Notes under the pieces: model-generated | The model's database searches: none | The model's input: the letters and a program-made list of their open reading frames with translations, nothing else | Told to the model about the DNA's origin: nothing | Program-made: the position numbers and the translations under genes | In this document: piece after piece, positions 14,657 through 21,035 of the stretch | How the letters are laid out: each line of letters starts with the position of its first letter | How positions within the stretch are numbered: position 1 is the first letter of the stretch | Assembly: GCA_044376515.1 (NCBI GenBank) | Contig: JBILKV010000066.1 | Coordinates: 1-21,035 of the forward strand | Reading direction: 5' to 3' | From: Chth-196 sp044376515 | GTDB lineage: Bacteria; Verrucomicrobiota; Verrucomicrobiia; Chthoniobacterales; Chthoniobacteraceae | DNA length: 21,035 bases

Positions 14657-17600
14657 ATGTCTCAAGTCCATCCGCTGCTCTCCCTCCTCCAGAAGCGCAT
14701 TGTGCTCATCGACGGCGCCATGGGCACCATGGTGCAGCGTTACAAGCTGGATGAAGCCGCCTACCGCGGGGAACGCTTCGCCAACTGGCGCGGCAAGGAC
14801 CAGAAGGGGAACAACGAACTTCTTCTGCTTACCCGCCCCCGGGTGATCGAGGAAATCCACACCGGCTATCTGGAGGCCGGCTCCGACATTATCGAGACCA
14901 ACACCTTCTCCGCGACCACCATCGGGGAGCATGACTTTCTCTTCGAGGGGGAACACGGGAAACGCAAGGATCCCGAATTCATCGAACGGGTGATCCGCGA
15001 CTCCTTCATGCGGGAGACGGTCCGGGAGATGAACCTGGCAGCGGCCCGGATTGCCCGCGCCGCCGCCGACCGCGTTGAGGAACGTACGGGGCAGCCCAAG
15101 TTCGTGGCCGGGGCCATCGGGCCGATGCCGGTGACCCTCTCGATCTCGCCCGATGTGGGGGATTCCGGTTTCAGGACGGCGACCTTTGAGCAGTTGCGCT
15201 TCTCCTACAAGGAACAGGTCGAGGCGCTGCTGGAAGGCGGTGTCGACACGCTGCTGGTGGAGACCATTTTTGACACGCTCAACGCCAAGGCCGCCTTCGC
15301 CGCCATTCTGGAAGTGTTTGAGGAGCAGGGGATCGACGCGGTGCCCGCCGGCGGGGGAGGGCACCACACCCCGGGCCGCCGCCAGATTCCGATCATGGCC
15401 TCGGTGACCTTCACCCAGGCCAACAACGATCGCAACCTCACCGGCCAGACGCCCGAGGCCTTTTGGAATTCGATTTCGCATGTGCCGCTTTTGAGCGTGG
15501 GCATCAACTGCGCCCTTGGCCCCAAGGAAATGCGTCCCCGGGTGGAGGACCTCACCAAGTGTGCCCCCGTGTACCTGAGCGTGTACCCGAACGCGGGTCT
15601 TCCGGATCCGCTCTCCGAGACGGGTTTCCCGGAGACCCCCGAATCGCTCGCGCCGCAGTTGGGTGCGTGGGCACAGGAGGGGTTGCTCAACATCGTCGGC
15701 GGTTGCTGCGGGACCACTCCCGCGCACATCGCAACCATGGCGGCCGCCGTCCGCGAGCAGGCTCCGCGGACGTTCCCCGAAATCGGGGACAACGCCGCCC
15801 TGCGGCTCTCCGGTTTGGAGGCGTTCAACATTTCCTCCGCCACCAATTTCGTGAACGTGGGCGAGCGCACCAACGTCACGGGCTCGCCCAAGTTCCAGAA
15901 ACTGGTGCTTGCCGGCGACTACGAGGGCGCGGTGGCGGTGGCCCGGCAGCAGGTTGAAAACGGCGCCCAGATCATCGACGTCAACATGGACGAGGGCATG
16001 CTCGACGGGGTCGCTGCGATGACCCGCTTCCTGCAGCTCATCGGTCCCGAACCGGACATCGCCCGGGTGCCGGTCATGGTGGATTCCTCCAAGTGGAGCG
16101 TTCTGGAGGCGGGGTTGCAGTGTCTGCAGGGCAAGGGGGTGGTCAATTCGATCTCCCTTAAGGAGGGGGAGGAGAAGTTTCTGGAGCAGGCGCGCCGGAT
16201 CCGGCGTTACGGGGCCGCCGTGGTGGTGATGGCCTTCGACGAAATCGGACAGGCCGACAACCTCGCCAGACGTCAGGAAATTTGCGCCCGCTCCTACCGG
16301 TTGCTGGTGGAGAAAATTGGCTTCCCACCCTCCGACATCATTTTCGACCCCAACATTCTCACCGTCGCCACGGGCATCGAGGAACACCAGAACTACGCGG
16401 TCGACTTCATCGATTCGGTGCGCTGGATCAAGGCAAGCTTGCCCTCCGCCAAGGTGAGCGGCGGGGTGTCCAACATTTCCTTCAGTTTCCGCGGCAACAA
16501 CCCGGTGCGCGAGGCGATGCATTCGGCCTTTCTGTTTCATGCCGTCCGGGCGGGTCTCGACATGGGCATCGTCAATGCGGGCATGCTGGAGGTTTATGAG
16601 GAGATTCCCCGGGCGCTCCTGGAACTGGTGGAGGACGTTCTGCTCAACCGGCGGCAAGATGCGACAGAACGGCTGGTGACCTTTGCCGACACCATCCGCG
16701 GGCGCGAAAAGACCGAAAGCGCCCAAGAAGAACAAGAGTGGCGGCGGGCCGGAGTCGAGGAGCGGCTCAAACATGCGCTCATCAAGGGTATCGTCGACCA
16801 CATTGATGCGGATGCCGAGGAGGCCCGGCAGAAGTACGGCCGCCCCCTGTTGGTCATCGAGGGGCCGCTCATGGATGGGATGAATGTGGTCGGGGACCTG
16901 TTCGGTTCCGGAAAAATGTTTCTCCCGCAGGTGGTTAAGAGCGCACGCGTGATGAAAAAGGCGGTGGCCTACCTGACCCCGTTCATGGAGGAAGAGAAGG
17001 CCTCCGGCGGCGGTCGCGCGCAGGGTAAGGTGCTGCTGGCCACCGTCAAGGGGGACGTGCACGACATTGGCAAGAACATCGTGGGGGTGGTGTTGGGGTG
17101 CAACAATTACGAGGTCATCGACATCGGTGTGATGGTGCCTTGCGATAAAATCCTCGAGGCCGCGCGGCTTCACAAGGTCGACGTCATCGGGCTGAGCGGG
17201 CTGATCACCCCCTCCCTGGACGAGATGATTTTCGTCGCGCGCGAGTTGCAGCGCGAAGGCTTCACAACGCCGCTTCTCATCGGGGGCGCCACGACAAGCA
17301 AGGCGCATACGGCCGTCAAGATCGCCACGGTCTACGACCATCCGGTGCTCCATGTACTGGACGCCAGTCGGGCGGTGCCGACGGTCGGGGCGCTGATCAG
17401 TCCGGAGCAGAAGCGGAAGTTTGTCGCCGACAATGAGCGTCTGCAAGTGGCTCTGCGCAGCCAGCATCAGGGTTCCCGCGACGTCCTCGTATCACTCGAG
17501 CAGGCACGGTCCAATCGCATCCCCATCGCATGGCGGGCCGAGGACATCCCGCAGCCCAGTTTCACAGGGCCACGGATTTTGCAATCGCCCGTGGCGCCGC

Positions 17601-18526
17601 ATGTGCAGGTGCCGGCGATGCAGTCCCTCGGAGCGCCCTTGGAGGAAATACGGCTCGAGGAGGTGGCTGCGTTCATCGACTGGGGACCCTTCTTTCACAC
17701 GTGGGGATTGCGGGGCGTGTACCCGGCGATCTTCAACCACGAAAAATACGGCGAGACGGCCCGCCGCTTGTTTGAAGATGCGCAACTGCTCCTCAGTAGG
17801 ATTGTATCCCAAAAGCTGCTCGGCCTGCGCGCTGTCTACGGACTCTTCCCCGCCGCCGGGTTCGGCGACGACGTGGCCGTGTTCACGGATACGACCCGGT
17901 GCAAGGAATGGGAACGGTTTTGTTTCCTCCGCCAGCAGAAGGAAAAGGAAACCGGCAAGCCGCACCGGAGCCTTTCCGACTTCATCGCACCACAACAGAC
18001 GGGACTGGCCGACCATCTTGGGGCATTTGCGGTCACCTCCGGATTGGGCTTGCCCGAGTTGCTCGAGGAGTTTCGCGCCGCAGACGACGACTATCATGTG
18101 ATCATGGCCGAGGCCCTCGCGGACCGCCTCGCCGAGGCATTGGCCGAATGGTTGCACGCGCGGGTCCGGAAAGAGTGGGGGTTCGGGGATTCTGAAACCC
18201 TGTCGATGGCCGAGATCATCGACGAAAAATACCGTGGCATCCGCCCCGCGGCCGGCTATCCCGCCTGTCCTGACCACACGGAGAAGGGGAAGCTCTGGCG
18301 TTTGCTCCGGGTGGAGGAGCGCACCGGAATCCGGTTGACGGAGAGCTACGCAATGTGGCCGGGTTCGAGTGTCAGCGGCCTGTATTTTGGTCATCCGCAG
18401 GCCGGTTATTTCGGGCTGGGAAACATCGGCAAGGACCAGGTGGCCGACTACGCCATCCGCAAGGGACTCCCCGAGCAGGAAGTCGAGCGCTGGCTGGGCC
18501 CGTGGCTCGGCTACAACCCGGGATAG
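14657..18526 (+). CDS. metH: Cobalamin-dependent methionine synthase
   Basis: The 1289-residue enzyme transfers the methyl group of methyltetrahydrofolate to homocysteine through cobalamin. All four modules are present in order. The homocysteine domain (about 1-390) has zinc ligands C285 (GINCALGP), C350 and C351 (GGCCGTTPAHI). The folate domain starts at FVNVGERTNVTG (about 398). The cap and cobalamin domain has the lower-ligand histidine H802 in GDVHDIGKNIVG. The C-terminal reactivation domain has PAAGYPACPDHTEK and TESYAMWPGSSVSG (about 1228-1241). It is about 60 residues longer than E. coli MetH; two extra stretches lie in the homocysteine domain (near 95-115 and the Gly/His/Arg-rich part near 230-245). 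The start MSQVHPLL fits the family. No cobalamin or SAM riboswitch is visible in the 114 bases upstream, and there is no Shine-Dalgarno. Confidence 0.97.
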   Translation: MSQVHPLLSLLQKRIVLIDGAMGTMVQRYKLDEAAYRGERFANWRGKDQKGNNELLLLTRPRVIEEIHTGYLEAGSDIIETNTFSATTIGEHDFLFEGEHGKRKDPEFIERVIRDSFMRETVREMNLAAARIARAAADRVEERTGQPKFVAGAIGPMPVTLSISPDVGDSGFRTATFEQLRFSYKEQVEALLEGGVDTLLVETIFDTLNAKAAFAAILEVFEEQGIDAVPAGGGGHHTPGRRQIPIMASVTFTQANNDRNLTGQTPEAFWNSISHVPLLSVGINCALGPKEMRPRVEDLTKCAPVYLSVYPNAGLPDPLSETGFPETPESLAPQLGAWAQEGLLNIVGGCCGTTPAHIATMAAAVREQAPRTFPEIGDNAALRLSGLEAFNISSATNFVNVGERTNVTGSPKFQKLVLAGDYEGAVAVARQQVENGAQIIDVNMDEGMLDGVAAMTRFLQLIGPEPDIARVPVMVDSSKWSVLEAGLQCLQGKGVVNSISLKEGEEKFLEQARRIRRYGAAVVVMAFDEIGQADNLARRQEICARSYRLLVEKIGFPPSDIIFDPNILTVATGIEEHQNYAVDFIDSVRWIKASLPSAKVSGGVSNISFSFRGNNPVREAMHSAFLFHAVRAGLDMGIVNAGMLEVYEEIPRALLELVEDVLLNRRQDATERLVTFADTIRGREKTESAQEEQEWRRAGVEERLKHALIKGIVDHIDADAEEARQKYGRPLLVIEGPLMDGMNVVGDLFGSGKMFLPQVVKSARVMKKAVAYLTPFMEEEKASGGGRAQGKVLLATVKGDVHDIGKNIVGVVLGCNNYEVIDIGVMVPCDKILEAARLHKVDVIGLSGLITPSLDEMIFVARELQREGFTTPLLIGGATTSKAHTAVKIATVYDHPVLHVLDASRAVPTVGALISPEQKRKFVADNERLQVALRSQHQGSRDVLVSLEQARSNRIPIAWRAEDIPQPSFTGPRILQSPVAPHVQVPAMQSLGAPLEEIRLEEVAAFIDWGPFFHTWGLRGVYPAIFNHEKYGETARRLFEDAQLLLSRIVSQKLLGLRAVYGLFPAAGFGDDVAVFTDTTRCKEWERFCFLRQQKEKETGKPHRSLSDFIAPQQTGLADHLGAFAVTSGLGLPELLEEFRAADDDYHVIMAEALADRLAEALAEWLHARVRKEWGFGDSETLSMAEIIDEKYRGIRPAAGYPACPDHTEKGKLWRLLRVEERTGIRLTESYAMWPGSSVSGLYFGHPQAGYFGLGNIGKDQVADYAIRKGLPEQEVERWLGPWLGYNPG

Positions 18527-18622
18527 CTCAGGGCAAAACGCGGGAGGGTCTTTGGCCCGAGTGGCCGCCCCGGATGATCAGGTCTCGCGGACTCCTCCGT
18601 GATGTGCCAGATTGGCGCACGT

Positions 18623-20008
18623 ATGAATCCTACGCTACTCATCGTCGATGACGAGAAACACACCCGGGAGGGCTTGCGTGCCTCGCTGGAGGAAAGCTTC
18701 GACGTGTACATCGCCGCCGACCTGTCCGGTGCAATGGCGGTGCTTGAGCGCGAGCAGGTGGACGTGCTCCTGACGGACCTGCGGATCGGTGCGGAGGACG
18801 GGATGCAACTCATCGAGCGGGCCCTCGCCATGCCACACCGGCCGGTGATTGTCATGATGACTGCGTATGGTTCGGTAGACACGGCGGTCGAAGCCATGCG
18901 CCGCGGGGCCTACGATTTCATCTCCAAACCCGTCAACATTGACCGGCTCGAACTGATGCTCCGGCGCGCCCTGCGCTCCAAGGAGGTCGAGAAAGAGGTG
19001 GTGGAGCTCAAAAAACAGGTGGAGAAGCGCTTTGGACTGGAACGCTTGGTGGGCGAATCCGCCGCGATGCAGGAGATCTACGACACGATCAAGCAGGTGG
19101 CGCCCACTCGTGCGACGATCCTCATCCAGGGCGAAAGCGGCACGGGGAAGGAGCTCGTGGCACAGGCCCTGCACTCTTTGAGCGAGCGCTCCAAAGGCAG
19201 GTTCGTCGTGGTCCATTGCGCGGCACTCTCGCCGCAGTTGCTTGAGAGCGAATTGTTCGGCCACGAGAAGGGAGCCTTCACCGGCGCCACGGAGCGGAGG
19301 ATCGGCCGCTTCGAGCAGGCCCACGGCGGAACGCTTTTCTTGGATGAGATCGGCGAGATCGACCAGGCTACGCAGGTCAAGTTGTTGCGGGTTCTGGGAG
19401 AGGAACGTTCCTTCGAGCGGGTGGGGGGTAACGCAAGCATCAAGGCCGATGTGCGGCTTGTGGCGGCAACCCACAAGGACCTGGCCAAGCTCGTACAGGA
19501 GGGGAAGTTCCGCGAGGACCTCTATTTTCGTCTGAATGTCGTCCCCCTGCCGCTGCCCCCGCTGCGCGCCCGCAAGGAGGATCTTCCGCTGTTGGTGCAG
19601 GCCTTTCTCAAACAGTTCTCGACGGAAAACGGCAAGCCCCAGCGTGAACTGACATCCGAGGCAATGCAGGCCATTCTGCACCACGACTGGCCGGGCAACG
19701 TGCGGGAATTGCGCACCGCCATCGAACACGGCGTCGTCATGGCCAGCGGCGTAAAAATCACGCTACGGGACCTGCCGGCGGCGGTCCGCAACTCCGGTCG
19801 CCCAAAGGATGCCGCAGCCGCCCCCCACGCGGTCCCCCAGTGGACGGCCCGCGAGGAGCGCTTTAACTTGCACCGACTGGAGGACCGGGCGATTTCGCAG
19901 GCCCTCGCCGAGGTCAAGGGCAACGTCACTCAGGCGGCGAAGCGTCTGGGGATTAGTCGGCGCACCCTCCACCGCAGGATCAAGGCGGCGGGCGGGGACA
20001 CGCGCTGA
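18623..20008 (+). CDS. Sigma-54-dependent response regulator (NtrC family)
   Basis: The 461-residue regulator has three domains. The receiver (1-120) has acidic residues D9 and D10, phospho-acceptor D52 (LLTDLRI), T80 and K102 (SKP). The AAA+ domain (about 143-375) has Walker A GESGTGKE (170-177), the sigma-54 contact loop GAFTGA (217-222), Walker B GGTLFLDE (235-242) and FREDLYFRLNV. A Fis-type helix-turn-helix ends the protein (about 419-454, GNVTQAAKRLGISRRTLHRR). Phosphorylation by a histidine kinase should switch on ATP-driven opening of sigma-54 promoters. The start chosen, MNPTLLIVDDE, begins right before the first receiver strand; an in-frame ATG at 18599 would add eight residues. No kinase gene is adjacent in the window, so its partner and targets are unknown. 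It lies 96 bases after metH on the same strand. Confidence 0.95.
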   Translation: MNPTLLIVDDEKHTREGLRASLEESFDVYIAADLSGAMAVLEREQVDVLLTDLRIGAEDGMQLIERALAMPHRPVIVMMTAYGSVDTAVEAMRRGAYDFISKPVNIDRLELMLRRALRSKEVEKEVVELKKQVEKRFGLERLVGESAAMQEIYDTIKQVAPTRATILIQGESGTGKELVAQALHSLSERSKGRFVVVHCAALSPQLLESELFGHEKGAFTGATERRIGRFEQAHGGTLFLDEIGEIDQATQVKLLRVLGEERSFERVGGNASIKADVRLVAATHKDLAKLVQEGKFREDLYFRLNVVPLPLPPLRARKEDLPLLVQAFLKQFSTENGKPQRELTSEAMQAILHHDWPGNVRELRTAIEHGVVMASGVKITLRDLPAAVRNSGRPKDAAAAPHAVPQWTAREERFNLHRLEDRAISQALAEVKGNVTQAAKRLGISRRTLHRRIKAAGGDTR

Positions 20009-20137
20009 CCCCCTGGCAGGGCACGCCCCGCGGAAACGCAGCGACTCCAGAGGGTGCCGCGGTTGGCTTGCAGGTTGGATGCAGCAGACTCCGCTTGCGG
20101 GAGCAGAGACGCTCTTGGGATGGACGACGCCGGCGAA
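20009..20137. other. Intergenic stretch without recognisable features
   Basis: This stretch lies between the regulator stop and the end of the decayed minus-strand gene. I see no good reading frame, no T-tailed hairpin and no promoter match here. The remaining non-genic DNA up to 20800 is covered by the decayed gene and the composition break. Confidence 0.5.
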
Positions 20138-20553
20138 TCAGAGACTCGAGGTGAAGGACTCCAAGTCTGGGCACATCACTGCTGTTTTTTGCAGCGCTTT
20201 GAGCACGGCCAAATCACAGATAGTGGACAATGTCGCTGCAAGCCCCTCTGGCACTCCGCCAAAGCGTACTTCCAGTAACTCGGACAAGGCCCGTTGTCGG
20301 GAGTGTATTTCACCTTCTCATCAAAGTGCCGGCTGTCAACGTTGGCATTGAGCACGTAATGAAAGAAACGTTCCACGGCTTCACGGCTAACGCCGGTGAT
20401 GATGGCGCGGTCTCATAGCAGATCGTGGAGGAGTTCCCTCAGCGGGGGAGGGTCGGTCGTACGCCTGTCACCGGGTTGTCGGGAGCCGGAAACAACAGTC
20501 TGACCGATGGTTCGCGGATGGTCCCGAGGGGGAGGCGGGCGCTTGGATCCCAT
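20138..20553 (-). pseudogene. Decayed small gene of unknown family (one lost base, one in-frame stop)
   Basis: The minus strand carries a frame starting at the ATG at 20553 (MGSKRPPPPRDHPR) that reads to a TGA at 20415-20413. It continues in the same frame as DRAIITGVSREAVERFFHYV and DSRHFDEKVKYTPDNGP up to YWKYALAE near 20254. There the frame breaks. Supplying one base at about 20254-20256 gives a smooth protein-like continuation, VPEGLAATLSTICDLAVLKA to MCPDLESFTSSL and a TGA at 20140-20138. The rebuilt product would be about 138 residues. The middle and C-terminal parts look protein-like, and the join reads naturally as AE-VPEG. The first 46 residues are Arg/Pro-rich and may not be real coding sequence; the true remnant may begin near 20412. 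I do not recognise the family. It could also be a transposon remnant, and an assembly error could explain the frame break. Confidence 0.6.
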
Positions 20554-20788
20554 GATGCGCCTTCGGTTCAAGATAGCGCAAGGGAAGGCACCTCCAAATA
20601 TTTGCCCGCCTGTATGCTAAAGAAAATTCCGAAAACGTGGGAACGGGCAAGAGAAAGAGTGAATCGCCCGTGTTTGTTTTTGACACATGCATCGCAGGGG
20701 ACCAGTTATGTCTGAGGTGTCCAGTTAACCGGAGTTTGGCTGCACCCAGCGTGGCGCCAGATTGCCGCGCCACACCAACATTTTTGTC

Positions 20789-20794
20789 GATAAT
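20789..20794 (+). promoter_or_regulatory. Candidate -10 box for the methyltransferase gene
   Basis: GATAAT matches five of six bases of the consensus, in a local AT-rich stretch ending 6 bases before the ATG. The best upstream -35 candidate (TTGCCG at 20762-20767) is 21 bases away, which is too far. If used, the transcript would be leaderless. Confidence 0.3.
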
Positions 20795-20800
20795 TAAAAC

Positions 20801-21035
20801 ATGAGCAAGGCTTTAGACTTGGGCTGCGGCCCGTCACCAAGAAACTTTTTTAATGCCGACGAAGCTTACGGGATTGATGTAAGGGATGATCTCGACAGGA
20901 ACATTCTGAAGGCTGATCTAACCATAGCTCCCATTCCGTTCCCTGACGATTTCTTCAACTACGTGACGGCGTTTGATTTCCTCGAGCACATTCCTCGAGT
21001 CGTTTATGTTCCGGAGAGACGAAACGCTTTCATTG
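20801..21035 (+). CDS. Class I SAM-dependent methyltransferase (partial, C-terminus outside window)
   Basis: The frame opens at ATG 20801 and is uninterrupted to the right edge (78 codons). It begins MSKALDLGCGPSPRNFF, which contains the SAM-binding motif I (LDLGCGPSP). Next come the acidic end of strand two (GIDVRDD), a motif like post-motif (KADL-x4-PIPFPDDFFNYV), and FDFLEHIPRV, a DxxEH signature of Methyltransf_11-type enzymes. Small methyltransferases with this N-terminus are common among surface-polysaccharide and natural-product gene clusters; which substrate is methylated cannot be told. Hand counting of 180 bases from 20821 gives about 49% GC, against about 62% in a comparable stretch of metH, so the gene differs in composition from the rest of the window. 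There is no Shine-Dalgarno. Confidence 0.88.
   Translation, partial: MSKALDLGCGPSPRNFFNADEAYGIDVRDDLDRNILKADLTIAPIPFPDDFFNYVTAFDFLEHIPRVVYVPERRNAFI

Noticed and set aside
14636..17467. A 943-codon open frame on the minus strand opposite metH
   Set aside because: It mirrors the codon bias of metH, which is a complete and motif-perfect gene. The translation is rich in His, Gly and Arg with no recognisable domain.
18604..18620. Small dyad GTGCCA/TGGCGCAC just before the response regulator start, considered as a sigma-54 site or operator
   Set aside because: It lacks the -12 GC element at the correct distance, and the stem has a two-base bulge with a three-base loop.
20680..20711. Consensus TTGACA at 20680-20685 as a promoter for the methyltransferase
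   Set aside because: No acceptable -10 lies at 15-19 bases; the nearest candidate TTATGT is 20 bases away, and the gene starts 90 bases further on.
20468..20773. A 101-codon minus-strand frame before the decayed gene
   Set aside because: It runs through AT-rich non-coding DNA in a frame different from the decayed gene, with no motif and low-quality composition.

Overview
The window reads as a stretch of ordinary chromosome from a GC-rich, diderm bacterium, most likely a member of the Verrucomicrobiota (Opitutales-like). That placement rests on three things: the style of several lineage-typical hypothetical proteins (the edge gene at 1-308 and the two exported repeat proteins at 10568-13208), an almost complete lack of Shine-Dalgarno sequences, and high GC in the coding regions. 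It is inference from recognition, not from a search. No tRNA, rRNA, CRISPR array, complete insertion sequence or phage gene was seen.

Layout. 1-1305 (minus strand): a DUF456 membrane protein, an A-type iron-sulfur carrier (IscA/ErpA family) and a small membrane-anchored protein that runs off the left edge, probably one transcript. 1456-4796 (plus): a thiol peroxiredoxin closed by a strong intrinsic terminator, then a full-length AcnA-type aconitase. 4869-6406 (minus): a ROK sugar kinase translationally coupled by an ATGA overlap to a GmhA-like SIS isomerase, with an operator-like dyad before the kinase. 6638-7099 (minus): a small XRE-type regulator with its own terminator, divergent from a NupG-type nucleoside:H+ symporter (7332-8525). 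8616-10531 (plus): a stand-alone Lon N-terminal domain protein and a Tm-1/UPF0261 protein. 10568-13208: two neighbouring exported helical-repeat proteins of unknown function. 13256-18526: hemL (tetrapyrrole synthesis) and cobalamin-dependent metH. 18623-20008: a sigma-54-dependent response regulator without an adjacent kinase.

The right end changes character. From 20009 to 20800 there is no intact gene. The minus strand holds a decayed small gene (20138-20553) whose frame can be rebuilt with one lost base and one stop codon. Base composition then falls to about 49% GC in a SAM-dependent methyltransferase that runs off the right edge, of a kind common in surface-polysaccharide clusters. This looks like the border of an accessory or transferred region.

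Most genes are housekeeping: Fe-S cluster delivery next to a peroxiredoxin and an Fe-S enzyme (aconitase), and haem precursor synthesis next to a corrin-dependent enzyme. I do not see a clear new defence or mobile system. The points most worth a second look are the coupled ROK kinase/GmhA-like isomerase with altered active-site and zinc motifs, the exported repeat-protein pair, and the decayed gene with the composition break at the right edge.
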